64,000 nt of DNA from Macropodus opercularis (Eukaryota > Chordata > Actinopteri > Anabantiformes > Osphronemidae): NCBI GenBank assembly GCA_030770545.1, contig CM061107.1:2196001-2260000 (forward strand). Direction: 5' to 3'. The notes under the pieces were generated by a model that worked only from the letters and a program-made list of their open reading frames with translations, did not search any database and was not told where the DNA came from. The translations under genes and the position numbers were made by a program. Positions 12,701-25,865 of this stretch are shown here, in pieces (position 1 is the stretch's first letter; the number at the start of each line of letters is the position of its first letter).

Positions 12701-14737
12701 ATATACAGCCCAGAAGAGAGCAGACGCCGAGTCCAGCGGCGTTTCAGGTCTCCACGTCACATGTTTAGCTTCAATAAGCACTTGGCAGAGAGTTGAGAGC
12801 GAGTTGGTGAGTGGGCGGGAGTAATGGATGCTCGGGTTCTGATTCGCTCCAGCCTGTCGCCCATATTTAGGTTTGCGTTAGGCCCCGCCCTGCTTTGTGT
12901 TCATCTGGGCTCTGGAATGAAAGTCAAGATGTCTGGTTGTGCTCTCTGTCCACATCACATCATGGAAACTCGTTCCGAGAGCTTGTTCACTGGCTCTGAA
13001 ACTCACCTCGCTCTGTCATTTATTAGCTGTCTCCCCGTTGGATGGAAGTTTTGAAAGGGAAGATCATGAAAGTTGTTCTTTTTCCTGGCTCACTGTTGGT
13101 TCTGTAGATGGAAAGCAAATCATCTAACAGCAGGATGCTGGTTTTCCTCGTAGCAAAATAATGTTTGGGACAATGGGACTAAATCTGGGACTGACTGGTT
13201 AAAGTTTGTGATTACAGTGGGTCAAGAGTCAAACCCTTCTTAGCCCCATCCTCTACCATGATCACGTACACGTTTGTTAAAGTGAAACAAAGTAAGAATA
13301 AAGTAGAACTGATCTGTTTGCCTGGGTGACTTACATCTACTAGCCCCACTTTCATCTTTCTTTATCTAATCTGTGCCATTATCTTAGCTTCCCAAGTTAT
13401 TTTTTTCTTTTCTGTCCACGTTTACAAGCTCAAAAGTAAAAAAAAAAAAAGAGGAGGAGGCTTTTCGTTGCCTGACATGAAGCTTCAACTTTTCATTTCC
13501 CAGGCCTGCCACATCAACAAAGGGAGTGTACTTGGCAAAGTGCAAAGAGGAGGAACACAAACGGTGTCAAGACACAGAACGTAAGAATCGACCACATAGG
13601 GGAAAGGAAAGGGACGAGCAAAGCTGCTTTAGTGGAGGAATATATGCTTCTATTACGCTCTGACATCACTACACATCCCTGGGCTCTTCATGCTGACCTA
13701 TATATAAATTGTGCTTTGTATTTCTTGATGACCGTGTTGTGTGTTGAAGTGCGATTTGAGCGAAGGTCTGCACATAGTGAATCATCCTGCATCAAGTATC
13801 TGAGTTCATTTCAAACAGATGGTCTTAGTGACGACACATTATCTAGCACAGGGAAGAATTCGAAGGTCCTGTAACTTGTACTGACAGACCATGAGAATAT
13901 TAATTGTCTTCACACACCGCACAGGTACATTAACACAACCAGGTACTGGAGCACACACCTGGCTCTGGATGTAACGTGACAGCACGTGGCGGCTGGTGGC
14001 GGAGGTGAGACTTCTCATTAGGTTTCATAGTTACACTTAACCTGCTAATGACAGAAACCTCCCACATCCACAGTTTGATCCTCCCCCAAACTGCGGAGCC
14101 ACCTGGGAAACTTTAGAATGAAGGAAAACGATAAAAACGAAAGTGACAAAAGATGCTTTCTGTCCGTGATGTTGCATCTTGTCACAGCTTATAGATTTCA
14201 ACCCCGAGGTTATGAAGGATGTGAACCAACAGAGCCACACTCGTCTCACACTTCAGCGTTTTCCTTCAGCTCTTAACAAGGCACCAGTACTGAGCACAGC
14301 CTGCATTAGCAGCTAGAGACAAGGGGATCGAGCCTAATATGATCCGTTGTGTCGTGCTTCTGTGTTAAAACTAGAAACTGTAGAAACATATTTGCAAAAA
14401 GCACATTTTTTAATTCATTACAGATCAGCAAACTTTCAACATTGCTTATGCTTCATGTGTTTATCGTTTTCTGCCACATGTTCACTCTCACTGGCTGTTC
14501 CTCCCTCTCCTGTTTGATTTTTTTCCTGTCGCTACCTGTCTCATGCATTGCTGAAGTTCTTCGTTGCTCTTAACACCCCCTCCGCCCCCACCGCCCCTTA
14601 AACACCGCTTACTGCAGCAGCGTTGGGAAGGAAGGCACCCGGTCTGCAACGAGTCGCCACCCTGGGGCGACGTGAGAGTTCAGGTAGGAGTGTAGAACGT
14701 GTGCCAGACTCCGCCCCCTCCCACGTGCTAAACCCAG

Positions 14738-14847
14738 CCTCGTCCCACCCTCGTCCCAGCCTCGTCCCAGCCTCGTCCCAGCCTCGTCCCACCCTCGTCC
14801 CAGCCTCGTCCCAGCCTCGTCCCAGCCTCGTCCCAGCCTCGTCCCAC
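14738..14847. repeat. 11-bp minisatellite, ten units
   Basis: Ten head-to-tail copies of cctcgtcccag, with some units ending in c instead of g. Arrays of this kind are usually length-polymorphic. Because 11 is not a multiple of three, open frames across it read all phases and are not genes. Confidence 0.95.
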
Positions 14848-15751
14848 CCGGACTCTCGCAGCCTCTCACAGAAGTGAGACAGATGCAGCACCATGAAAGT
14901 TCTTTCACATTTTTGACACATATACATGCAAAGAAGTTTCAGTGTTGGTTTAAGTGACTTTTCTTTGCACAGTGTAGTTTTTGTGTCGCATGCAGAGGTT
15001 TTTTATTGTCTGGTTCACAGCAGTAAAGTATAAGAAAAGATTATAGGCCTGAGATACTCCTCCCACTTCTAGCTGCCTTGTCTCAGATGTTTCTGGTCTA
15101 TATTCATGAAATGTGATATGGCAGCTTGGAGGAAGACCCTTTCTTTAACAATTAATGCCCAAATCCCACCCAGACTCAGGTAAGGAGTGTACAACGACAG
15201 CAAAGGAAGAACAACTTGGATAAATCACGAAGAAGGAACATGAGTTTGTCCTGTTTCTGGACGAGTTCTGTTCCTAACATCTGGAATCACTTAAAGTTGT
15301 GCTGCTAGCTGCATTAGTCTCAACTCTGTGACTTCAGCTTCGGAAAACCCTTAAGGAGGAAACATCGAAACAGACTGAAACTGTTTTTTGGTTAGTCACA
15401 GAAAATGTAAAATAAATCTGACGTTCAGTTTCATAGTTGAGAGACAGTGATTACTGCCGTTTGTTCCTCCAGCACTTTTAAGGCGGTACAGGCCATAACA
15501 TGTAGGCTCCTTATTTTATGTCACCTGGAGCTACTGAACTAGCCGTACGGTCCCTAATAGTTAAGCTGTCCCCTGATAACAGTGACTGCACAACACACAC
15601 ACATTTGTATTGGCATGAAAGGCACAAGAAGCTCGAATTGGCAGCTTTCTTTATAGGGATAAGTATAGACCAGAAGACCAAAGGTGGGGTCTGTCGTTGT
15701 GGTTTCAGTGATGTGTGTGAGGCATTTTCACTGAGAACAACTTAATCAGAC

Positions 15752-16087
15752 TTAGTCTGCTGGAAAATGAAAGGACGAAGAGGTTGAATCATCACCACTC
15801 GTCAGTATTATCAACCTGTCTAATCCCACATTGTTGAGAGGTTGAACAATTTTATCATCAACAAATATTCCAGTGATTGATACATAAATGTTACCAATAT
15901 ATTCCATCAGAAAGATTTTTGGACCTCTGAGTCTTGGAGCTGACAGAAAAACACAGAAGTACGACCCCTCTGGGATCATCACCTCAGACCTGTAGTCACT
16001 GATCCCACCGAGGCCATAAAAAACACCCCTCCCCCCCGATGAGGAAGCAAAACCCACAGTTGAGTTTCCACAGGAGATCAGTACCAA
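15752..16087 (-). other. Orphan open reading frame, 111 codons
   Basis: A minus-strand frame that stays open upstream of its nominal start and ends at a stop at 15752. It contains GNSTVGFASSSGGRGVFYGL and IFVDDKI, and its composition looks protein-like: mixed polar and hydrophobic residues, little low complexity. An acceptor-like sequence (CCAGCTGACAG) lies just upstream, so it could be the last exon of a small gene or a decayed gene fragment. No family was recognised and no partner exon was found. Confidence 0.25.
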
Positions 16088-16741
16088 GGAATTTGTCTCT
16101 GTCAGCTGGACACTGATCAGCTAATGTGAAATAAAAGGCTTTTTAATTCATCAGAATGATGTTTGTCACCTTTCAGCTAAACGTTTCTTGTATCAGTGCT
16201 AAGCAGAAAAGTAAACATTCCGTGTGTGAAGACCTGGACTCGACTATATCTCAGCAAAGTGAGACCAGGTCTGACCCTGTAACATGGTGGTAAAGCAGGA
16301 CCTCAGGACAAATCATGACAAGCACAGATGTATGAGAAGAGGCGTGTTTGTTGTTAGTGTTTGCCCACGTAAATCATGTCATTCCACACGAGAGCCCCCT
16401 CTAGCGCTTACTCCAGCATTTAGGCTCCCCCCAACTCCACACGCTGGCTCGCCATGTAAACACAGGTCAGACGAAGCAGTGATGACGAATGCAGATGCTT
16501 CAGCGGGTGGAGGTGGGGCTGGTTCGAAGGGGTTGGAAACGGTGAAATGTGAGACTATGTGTCATGTCTGAAGCATCTCCTGGAAGGGGGAGCTCCAGAC
16601 ACAGAGCAAAGATTAAAGACATCACCTCGTTCAGGCATAGGGTTAATTAAGTAGCTGTGATATTACTCTTCATACAGTACAGTGTTGTGGCTTTGATTAC
16701 TTATGTTATCTGTGTCACCCCACTGCTTGGAACATTGAGGT

Positions 16742-16764
16742 CAGAGCATCATGGTGATGCTCTG
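16742..16764. repeat. Short perfect inverted repeat
   Basis: Arms cagagcatca and tgatgctctg separated by tgg form a 10-bp hairpin with a 3-nt loop. No T-rich tail or other context suggests a role. Confidence 0.6.
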
Positions 16765-18454
16765 TGGAGACAAGCTGGATGTCAAAGGGCAGCGAACTGC
16801 AGCAGATGCTCAACTACATGTCTGTAGACTTCAGACTGAGCGAACACCACTCTGGCCTTTCTCTGGGCCTCCTTTTCCTCCCTCCTCCCCTTTATCTCAC
16901 CCAAACTCCAAAGTGCAGCATAATGTACAATCAAATGGTCACAGCAGCCTCTCGCCGGCTGAACATGCAGTACATTCCTCATTCCTTCAGCTGGTGCGTG
17001 TGACAAACATAAACCCACAGGACACGTAAACCTGAAAATGATATTTACTGTATGTTAATTATTAATTATTATGTCAACTTCGAATGCACTAAAATAAAGA
17101 CTGCACAGAACAGCTCCTCACTGTTTCCCTTGTAGTTTCACCTGTAGCTCCACTTACCAGTTCCATCTGGTGTTTACACTGCTTTCCTATCTCACAGCTG
17201 AGCTTCGTTTAACATGTAATCAGTCACTTTTCCGCTTTTATTCACTCTCACTGCAACGTGACATTGCTTTGGCCACATCAAGCTGGACTCTACCTGCTCA
17301 GTAAGTGTAGACAGACAAGCTTGAGGCGAGCTGGTAAACATGGTGTAGCATGTAGCATAGCAGCTACTAAGCCAGATGTTTCCCCTTAGTAGAAAGAATA
17401 CAGAATATATAGCGACCATTAGGCCTGAACAGTGGTTGTGACTCACATTGTAAGAAGAGAAACGGGGAAGCTGCCATTTTCCTTGGATTTTCCATTTAGG
17501 TCAACACAGAGTCGGCCTGAAGCAGCGGCTCTCGGCCAACACAGGAGAAAAGCTGTGATCAGTGCAGGGTGAGAAAACGACTCTAGGAGGTTTCTGTTTA
17601 ATCTGCAAGAAATAAAACCAGACCCTGTGTAAACAGTCTGTACATTTATCATTAGATACCTGTCAGTTTCATGTTGGGTTTGAATGTCGTCGCCAACTTA
17701 GGGTAACAAACGTCACCAAACGAAACCTGCTGTGACGTCTTATCGCCCGCTTTTACCTACAAGCCAGGCCTGATCTTCGGTACTAACTTCAGACCGAGCC
17801 CTGCTCTTGTACGGGTCGTCTGAAACTTTGCTATGAGAGATTGGTAGCAGCTGTGGCTGCTGGCTGGGTTCATCTGGGGGAGGCTGTGGCAGGCTTGTGG
17901 GGAGGAGCTCCAACATCTGGAAAAGAGGGAAAGCTGGCTGAGACGAGAGCCGAGCAGCATGAATGCTCTGCGCCAACGCTGCTGCTCTAGCGTTTGCTGC
18001 TTTATGTAAAAGATTTGAAATACCGTTAAACCACACTTTTAGTGGTATTAGTGTGACAGCGTGGTCGATAGATGGGAAAGAGCTGACTGCTGCTGAGATG
18101 TGACCCTCTCGGCCTCTCCTGATGTGGGAGCGTGTCTAAACATGTGGGAACCGCCTGCAAAGGAGAAAAGAGAGCGTTGAGGTGGTTCTTATGCTGGTCA
18201 GGAAAGTCTTAAATTCTAGTGTTTCTGGTCCTTGTGCTTACTTTCTGTGATCACATTTGAGTTTAACTCATCGTTCATAAACCATCTTGAAGTAGCAAAT
18301 ATAGTAACGGCAAAGTTTTACAGCTGATATTAGTGATTAGGTTGGAGCTAAATTAGAGGTTATTAACTCGAGCCCCTGTCCCACCTACTGCTGATTACCT
18401 GGATTACTGAGCTGAAAGATCAGCGTCACATCCTTAACAAATGGGATCTTCAAG

Positions 18455-18498
18455 CTGAATGAGTCTCTATCCCAGAGCAGGGATAGAGACTCATTCAG
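18455..18498. repeat. Perfect 19-bp hairpin with 6-nt loop
   Basis: The arm CTGAATGAGTCTCTATCCC is followed by agagca and then by its exact reverse complement ending at 18498. There is no mismatch or bulge, and pairing stops abruptly at both outer ends. Perfect arms suggest a recent inverted duplication or a terminal-repeat remnant rather than an old microRNA precursor, which usually has bulges. Confidence 0.9.
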
Positions 18499-19365
18499 GG
18501 CCTTTACTGCAAAAAGTGTCTTCATTTAATCAGTTTGAGACACTGAACCTCTGGGGTCCGGCCATCACTCCAGCGTTCAGGCCAAGATTGTGGGTTAAAT
18601 ATATTCCAGTGCTCACAAGATAAAGCAGCCTGAGTCTCGGTGGGTTTGTTTTATAGCTCTGTGAGTCAGTCAGAGCTTCGGTGTAGGAAAGCAAGAGATG
18701 CAGTAGATGTGAAGCAGTGCACTTTATTATGCGGTGGTAATTATATGTGTTGGTCTACTGAGCGTCCAGCACAGCAAAGGCGACATCATTTTCCTCTATT
18801 CCTCCCCTTCGCACATGTAGCAGCAGCGGCCAACAAGCTTTCCCTGGGTTAGCAGAGCGAGAGAGGAGGTACTGGCACCCCACCGGCTGCCGGGACAGAA
18901 GGGGCATTCTTCCTCTCACATCCCACCGGTCGTCTCCTGCAGGCCACAGTTTGTCAGCCAATCTGCCCTCCGCTTACTGAGGAAATGTTCACTCAGTGCA
19001 GGAAGTCTGAGGTTTCCCCCATATGTTTGATTTCTGAAGTTACCCAAACAACACTGAGGTTCTGAGTCAGGTCAGAACAACATAGGTGGGAACTAAACCC
19101 TCCAGGGGCCTCACACCTCAGATCACCAGTAAGTGATATATAAATACTTCCCCCGCTGTATCTGATGCATAGTGTGTATACACAACATACATTTACTCTC
19201 TAGATGATGAGTAATATTTGATTTAATCATATAAATATTATCTTAATCTATCAAAGCACTGTTTTGGATTTGATGGACATTTATTCTGTTTAATCTGCAG
19301 TTGGAAAGAGGGTAAATTGTTTCATTGTTGTAGTTGGTTTACTGAGTGAAATAAAAATGGATCAT

Positions 19366-19371
19366 TTTATT
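19366..19371 (-). terminator. Candidate poly(A) signal of the retsat-like gene
   Basis: AATAAA on the minus strand, 210 nt after the stop codon of the retinol saturase-like gene. It is a canonical hexamer in the right place; use is inferred. Confidence 0.5.
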
Positions 19372-19580
19372 GCATAAAGCAGGAAAACTAATTAAAGCTA
19401 CACTCCACATTATAGTGTTTTCTATATGAGCATCACTTATGGCTGCACATAATAACATTTGGTATATAGCGTAGATTCAGGCCGTACTGCTCAGCGGTTC
19501 CTTCACGGTTCCCACACTGATCTAGTTTTCTCCACGTTTGTGTGCTTTGCCTCATGTCCTGCAGGGGAAGTCGAGCGCGC

Positions 19581-22500
19581 TCACTGCTGCTTCTCCTTGG
19601 CCTCCTTCGCCAGCTTGGCCAGCGCTCTGGCCTTTCTCCATTTCAGCTTCTTCTTGAGGAAGAGCAGGTCGATGTACACAATGTGATTTAACACTGTGGA
19701 GGCGCAGAGGAGTCCACCGTGCAGAGCTCCCGCTATCCCACAGCTGAACACGTCTTGTCCTGGAACAGAGACTCTTGTTGTACACTTTGCTGGCTGGAGC
19801 AAAACTTTGCAGTGCGACACATTTACAAATGACAACTTTGCACATTACAAAACTCAGTTTTAATTAATATGCGATGCTGGCCAGCGGCCTCATACCGGAT
19901 ATGTAGAGGTTTTTTACAGGGGTGTCACATCTGCACCTTGCTACGGCCTCAGCATGGTACCGGTCCAGGTTCTGCTCAGCAGAGTACATAGCTCCACGCT
20001 CTGCACCGAGGTAGTGCACGTTGGTCAGTGGTGTCGCCACCTCCTGGACAACCAGCTGCACAACAAGCCATGCTGACATTACAGAGTTGTATGAAATCAA
20101 ATACAGTCGAGCTTTAAGTTAATATCTCAGTGCAGACAACAGAGTAACACCTCAGTCCTACCTTGCCTTTGAGTTTGGGGAACACTGTGCAGGCCCAGGC
20201 AAAGAGGTTATTAGCAAACCTCATTTTGTAGTTGAAGTATTCATCCCCTCTTTTGCGCACAGTGGTGTCCTTCCACTCCTCAAACCACTCGTAGTTCACC
20301 ATGATCAGGATTGTCATGCAGGATTTCCCTGTAAGGGGACACAGAGGATCACGTCCACGCTGACATGATACATTTATGACGTATTCTTCTCTTGTCTGCC
20401 GTTGTACCTGGATGTCTTATTTTGGCTTCTGTGTCTTTTGACGATGGTACTGTGATGAACATCATGGGGATGTTATCTGGTGCTTCTTCTTTGCTGAGTG
20501 CAAAGTAGTCATCCATGCTAAAAGAAAACATGAAATTAAACTCGTCAAAACATTGATCATGAGTCAGAGCAGTCTGGTAACATTCACATTGGCAAATGGT
20601 CCTTTGCTCCATCTAGAGGCTGCGAAGAGGAAGTCTGACTTATACAGTGGCTCCCCCTCGTGACTGATAGATAAACTGCTTTCCTGGACAGTGGGGATCA
20701 GTTTTCTTTGTACGTACGACTTGTCCATGTCATTGTTTTTGAACAGCCAGAAGTTAGTGGGTACGAGACCCAACTCTTCATCAGTTCCATCAAAACCAGA
20801 GAAGACCAAGAGGCATCCTCTGGCGTTTCTCATCATGCCCAGTCTTTCTTGAATATCTATCAAATTGGAGATTGCGTCACCTTTAGCATCTTTACTGTTA
20901 TCAAGAAACATTCAAGGTAAAAGCCGCCATTTCAACATTTACCATGTTTAACTTGAATCTCAGGTGGAAGAAGTTTCTGGAAGGTGTTGAAGATGCCGCA
21001 GTTGGAGACCACTACAGGTGCATGGATCTGCACTTCCTCTTGACCCTTTCTCACTTTCACACCTGCCACATGGGACAGAAGAGAAGCCTTCAGTTTGCCG
21101 CGTCTCGGGAGCATCTTGCCTTTCGCAGGTGAGGATCCGGGTTCAGATCGTACCGTAAGCCTCTCCCTTCCCATTAACCAGGACCTGAGAGACGGGAGCT
21201 CTGACCAGGCAGTTTCCTCCGTACTTCTTGATGGTGCGGACGATGTTGAAAGCAATTTCACTAGCGCCACCTTTAGGGTAGTAGGCACCTCGCTTGTAGT
21301 GATGAATGAGGAGGGCATTGATCAAAATGCTGGAGTCTCTTGGGGGAACACCTAAGTATACAGGACGTGAGGGATAAATCATTTCAACTTCTCATGTTTT
21401 CCACTAAAGTACAATTTCTGTGAGCTCACCGTAAAAAAGGTACGAAAAGATAACTTGAAGATCCTTGTTTTTGGTCAGAGTGTTCGCAAAGTCTGTTGCA
21501 CATGTGCCAGAAAGGCGGAAAACTGAAGAAACAAGGTTAGCGATGCCTGACTTCAGCAGGAATAAAGCCAACCACTGGGGGATCAGCTTTAGAATTGCCA
21601 GATAGTGCGTCTTCTTAGCGGAAATCTGTTGGCAGGTAGAGAATGTTGAGGGTGATTTTAAATATTTGGTCTGCATGTTGGACTGATGGCAAACAGAACG
21701 TGGAAACCAGCACCTTCATGATTTTGAAGAACGTTTCAATGGCTTCGGTGTCGTCAGGGAATTGCTTCATCAGATGAGTCTTCATCTCGGTTTTCCCAGA
21801 GAAGATGGTGTACTCCCGGCTCTCCTCGCCCTCACCGATCCGGATGGTGTCAAAGTGTTGGTTCAGCGCCTGAAACTCTAGCTGTCCCTCAGTGATCTGG
21901 TCAAAGGCGACACGCAACAGACTGTTTTCATGGACCTGACCAATGTAGTGAAGACCTGGAGAGGAAGGTTCCGCAAGTTGTGTCATTGTGGTACATGTGG
22001 GAGAAAAGTAGTAGATTTCTGACAAGACCAGTACGAGCACGTTGTGTCGTGTGTTGGTTAGCGGTTTATCTGAAGTCAGTTAGGAGAATGGTTATTGGAG
22101 AACTCATCTGCTTACCAACGTCGAACTCGAAGCCTTTCTCTATGTAGGTGTGGCAGCAGCCTCCTGCCTGGTCATGTTGTTCCAACACCAAGACTCGCTT
22201 CCCTGCTTTGGCCAGAGTGGCTCCCGCCGTCAGCCCCCCAATGCCGCTACCGATCACAATGACGTCCAGGTCCTGGGGCACTTTGTCGAGACTGAAGCCT
22301 GCACAGAGCCAGACGCACACGGTAACATTTGTTTTTCTAGTTATAACAGAGATATTATAACAGGATTGTTACACAATATAGTTTAAAGGTTGCCATAAAT
22401 ACTCCAAGACTAATTACTGTATTTGTACAATCTTGTCAGCAGTAAACTGTAGATTAGATTGTGAGAATTATCACCTTAAGATGAAGCACATGAAAACAGT

Positions 22501-23250
22501 TACAGTACTTGCTAATGATTGTTATGATGAAACAAAGCTCATTTACATAAAACAGTGTCAACACAGGTCAGCAGTTGTAAAAACTACAGTGAATTAGCTT
22601 CATACTGTATATTGAAAAGTCTGTATTTAAACCTTTTAAAACTAAGCAAACCCTGTACGTCACATACTGAAACATAACAGAAGGATAATGACAACAGCTG
22701 CAACTATGAGCTTTAAATTTAGCTTAACTGAAAAACTGGGAACAGAGAAAAGATCTAAGTCAGTGCAAAGGTGAAGAACAGCCACCTTCCACCTCCTCGA
22801 ATGAACTAATTAACCTACCAGCGAAACGTCTTTGTCTACAACCTTCGGAATAACAGCTTCTCAAAGCTGAGGACCAAAATTTTTCTGTTTCACTGAGCAA
22901 AGTTTGTTCTTTTCGTTTTAATCCCAATTTCTGTTAGAATTGGTATTTTGTCAGCTGGCCTCGTCTGCTTGTGTCATACAAAGAAGAGAAAGTGGGAAAT
23001 GTTTCTAATGTTTAAGAAGGACGTTATTTAATTTTATTTGACTAAACGTGGAGCATATCCGCTGATACAGAACTTCTTAATTGTGATGTTTACCTTGCTT
23101 AATGACCTTGTCCCGCTCCTTCTGGTCAAACACACGAGGTCCAGGAGGTCTCACCGACTCTAGAGAGAAGGGGCTTCGCTTCCTAAACAGGTACCAGTAG
23201 AGGCCCCCGAGCCATAGCATTAAAGAGACAGAGAGAATCAACAGCCACAT
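19581..23250 (-). CDS. retsat: All-trans-retinol 13,14-reductase (retinol saturase) family
   Basis: FAD-dependent enzyme family of the endoplasmic reticulum membrane that saturates the 13-14 double bond of all-trans-retinol. Eleven exons: 23094-23250, 22116-22298, 21714-21955, 21430-21625, 21154-21351, 20943-21062, 20718-20880, 20408-20517, 20162-20328, 19896-20055, 19581-19759. They sum to 1875 nt, 624 residues, against 610 in human RETSAT. The start is the MWLL methionine, matching the human N terminus; an in-frame ATG lies 15 nt upstream. Residues 1-20 form a membrane anchor. The dinucleotide-binding motif is VIVIGSGIGG followed by LVLEQHDQAGGCCHT. Other family blocks are GLHYIG, YYPKGGASEIAF, YEWFEEW and GQDVFSCGIAGALHGG. 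The C terminus is lysine and alanine rich, without a clear KDEL. Teleosts have several retsat paralogues, and this may be a retsat-like copy rather than the strict orthologue. Confidence 0.93.
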
Positions 23251-25531
23251 TGTGGAGAGGATCAAGTCTCTGTGAACGACTTGGTCTGCAGCAACGTGAA
23301 GGCAGCTCTCCTTAAAAAGCTGCTTTTATTGTGGCGAGTACCAAAGGTCTGGACAAAAGGGGCAGTTGTGCATTTGTCACACTTTTCACATTATGGCAAG
23401 CAGTAAAGATAAACTGATAAAACAGTAATGACCATATGGGTTTTACTGGGTTACCTGCCTGCTTCACAGGCCTTAGTACCTTGTTACAGCTGAGCGTAAT
23501 TTCCCCTTTGGAGAAATTCATATGTTCAAATACATTTGCATTTGTTTAACTGGATCCCCTTTACTTAGCTAATGACTGTGGTGAAATATGATCGTATTTA
23601 TGCAGAAATGAATTGTTCCACAACTTTAAAGTCTTGCTGTTTATGTTGTGTTGAATCTTGAAGCGAATGCAGCCACTGTTTTCACAGTCCTATTATATTT
23701 GATATTGAGGAATTTTATAATGAAATGCAAAGTTCATTTGGCTGTGAAGATGTATAGACCTGACAATTATATCATCTACAGGCCATAAACCATTTAGTTT
23801 TTTCCTCTTAGTAGTCTTTCCTTATCTTATAAGAAACCTATATAGATAAACATAAATATTAAGCATATTAAATATTTCAAATATTGCTTTTATCTGATAA
23901 GGCAATTAAGATAACAAGCACAGTGTCCTAAACTTCATACGCTATGTTTAGTTTTATGCATTTACAGCAGTGCAGATAAGTTTCCACCGTTCACGTCTGA
24001 TAAAGTCAGAGTCAGTGTCCTCAGGCTTTAGAAATGACATTTTTAAAAACTGCTAAATCTTGAAAATATTGCCCATTTGTTCAGTTTCACATTTCTGTAT
24101 AGCTGCAACCCAATTCTTCTACAACAGGAAAAGTGTATAACGTGATTTCTGTAGTATAGAGTAAGACTTGACTCATCGCTTTACGTAATCTGTGCGTGGA
24201 CTTTGCAGTTTAGTTGAACTCAAGCTATATACATCATGCAGGAGGCAGCCACATGTTGGATCAACTATGGCAAAGTATCAAGCTTCCAGTTTGTTCCAGT
24301 GAATGACTTATTAGCGAGCTGGTGTAAATAACAATAACCATAATGAAGCGTTTGTTGCATTTAGGTCTGTTTACATGCAAATTCACAAAGTCGCCTTCAC
24401 TCATTTCAAAAAACCTCTTTACAGCAGGTTTTAGACTCAATACTATTAACAGTATATACGTGTTGTATTATTAAGTGTATACACATTCACAATATGCTAC
24501 GTTTTGTATATTAAAACCTAAAATTATAGCTCATCTAACTTTGTTCTCTTAGATTATTACAATCCATGTGCAGGTCAACCTGACAAATCAACATTATCTG
24601 CACTTTACTGTAGTTGTTATTTTGTAAAACGTCTTAATTTGGGGATTCAGGTCTATGCACTTTGCTGAGTTATCTGTGCTCACCACTGCTGCAACGGCCT
24701 TTGCCCTGAAAGCGAAGCAGGTGGCTCTAAGCCCAGAGGCTGTTGTGGCCTATCTGCAAAGTCGAGCTAAAACTGTGACACATCAGCTACTGATATATGA
24801 TCAGGGATGATGAAATTGGGAGCAGCCATTTGTCCATAGGTCATTGTATTGCTGTAAAGAGGTACCATCAGAGTATGTGCTGCCCAGAGTCAATAGACCA
24901 AAAAGCATGAATTGCCATTTGTGTTGTTTTTTGTGCGTTCTTCCCTCTGAGTAAAGAAACCTACCTGATAATTGTGCTGTATTATTTTAAATAATTAATC
25001 TAATTGGATGGAAAACTTGAAATGGAAGCTACTGTAGAAGGATAAAGCCACTGGAATAAGCTTAAGGACTTGGATACCAGAAGCAGCTCTGTGTCCAAAG
25101 GTCTGTGTGACTGTGTGCCACAGAAAAGAAAATCCTATTACGAGTAAGACCAAACAGTAGCGGCGTGACTCCTGTGACTTTGCTCCGCTTGGACAACAAT
25201 TCAGACTTTCGATGCTCAAGCACACACACAAGCATGACACCAAATATGTAGCTTGTCCTACTAAATGTTAACCACCGTGATAAACACCCTAATAATAAAA
25301 GTGATGAGAATATAGCACAAATTAGACTAATTTAAGTCAATAATCACAGACCGGTTGGAGCTTTTGGAACTATTTGCATTTATGAATAAATTGACAAGGA
25401 AACAACGGGGATCTCTCTCCTCGTACAGATCTTAGACTTCCTACTACTGTACATTTATCCACATAAGTTCTACAGGAACATTACATCAATGTAACGGACT
25501 CATAAAAAATAGTGTGACATTTCCCAGAGTG
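23251..25531. other. Intergenic, retsat promoter side to gngt2 3' side
   Basis: AT-rich sequence with no supported exon. It should hold the promoter of the retsat-like gene near 23251-23500 and the 3' UTR of gngt2 just below 25532. I found no clear TATA box or repeat. Confidence 0.5.
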
Positions 25532-25860
25532 CTATGTTACTATGCAGCCTCCCTTGTCACCCTTGTAGGGGTTCTTGTCGTCCGGGACGCCCTTAATGAG
25601 CGGGTCGTTTGGAAGCAGCCCTTCAACAAAAGCAATGGTTTCTGCACAGTTTGCAGCCACCTGTGGTTCACAAGAAAAGAAGCGGTTAAGCATCTTCTAC
25701 ACGTCCTTTGGTGCCTTAAATGTAGAAATAAAACATGACTCCATTATAATGAAAAGCTATATGAATATTGACGTACTGGTGTCCTAGGTGTGCTAACTTC
25801 TTTCTTCAGCTGGTCCAGCTCCATTTTCAAGATTTCTTTATCCGACATATCCCGAGCCAT
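25532..25860 (-). CDS. gngt2: Cone transducin gamma subunit
   Basis: G-protein gamma subunit that pairs with the cone beta subunit in phototransduction at the outer-segment membrane. Two coding exons, 25777-25860 and 25532-25660, give 70 residues, the usual length. The protein begins MARDMSDKEILKMELDQLKK, the helical N terminus typical of GNGT2, and contains NDPLIKGVPDDKNPYK, the conserved gamma-subunit NPF-type loop with Tyr in place of Phe. It ends in the CAAX box CIVT; visual gamma subunits are farnesylated, and a final Thr is compatible with that. The central part (VAANCAETIAFVEGLLP) is more diverged than the ends. An acceptor at 25866-25867 lies 5 nt upstream of the ATG, so at least one non-coding 5' exon exists further right and was not located. 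Confidence 0.93.
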
Positions 25861-25865
25861 CTTGG

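Larger units (their letters stand above)
4943..19580. other. Gene-poor interval upstream of col1a1
   Basis: This 14.6-kb stretch separates the col1a1 promoter from the 3' end of the retsat-like gene. Reading frames here are short, lack family motifs and do not join across credible splice sites. It contains an AT-rich imperfect repeat near 9541-9700, an 11-bp minisatellite at 14738-14847, an orphan frame at 15752-16087, a 10-bp hairpin at 16742-16764 and a perfect 19-bp hairpin at 18455-18498. Distal col1a1 enhancers could lie here, but I see no sequence that identifies one. Confidence 0.6.

Noticed and set aside
14598..14927. Repetitive minus-strand protein of 109 codons
   Set aside because: It is the translation of the 11-bp minisatellite, open in several frames.
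21063..21120. Upstream acceptor that would extend retsat-like exon 6 by 19 codons in frame
   Set aside because: It would leave an intron of only about 34 nt, too short to splice, and the human protein has no such insert.
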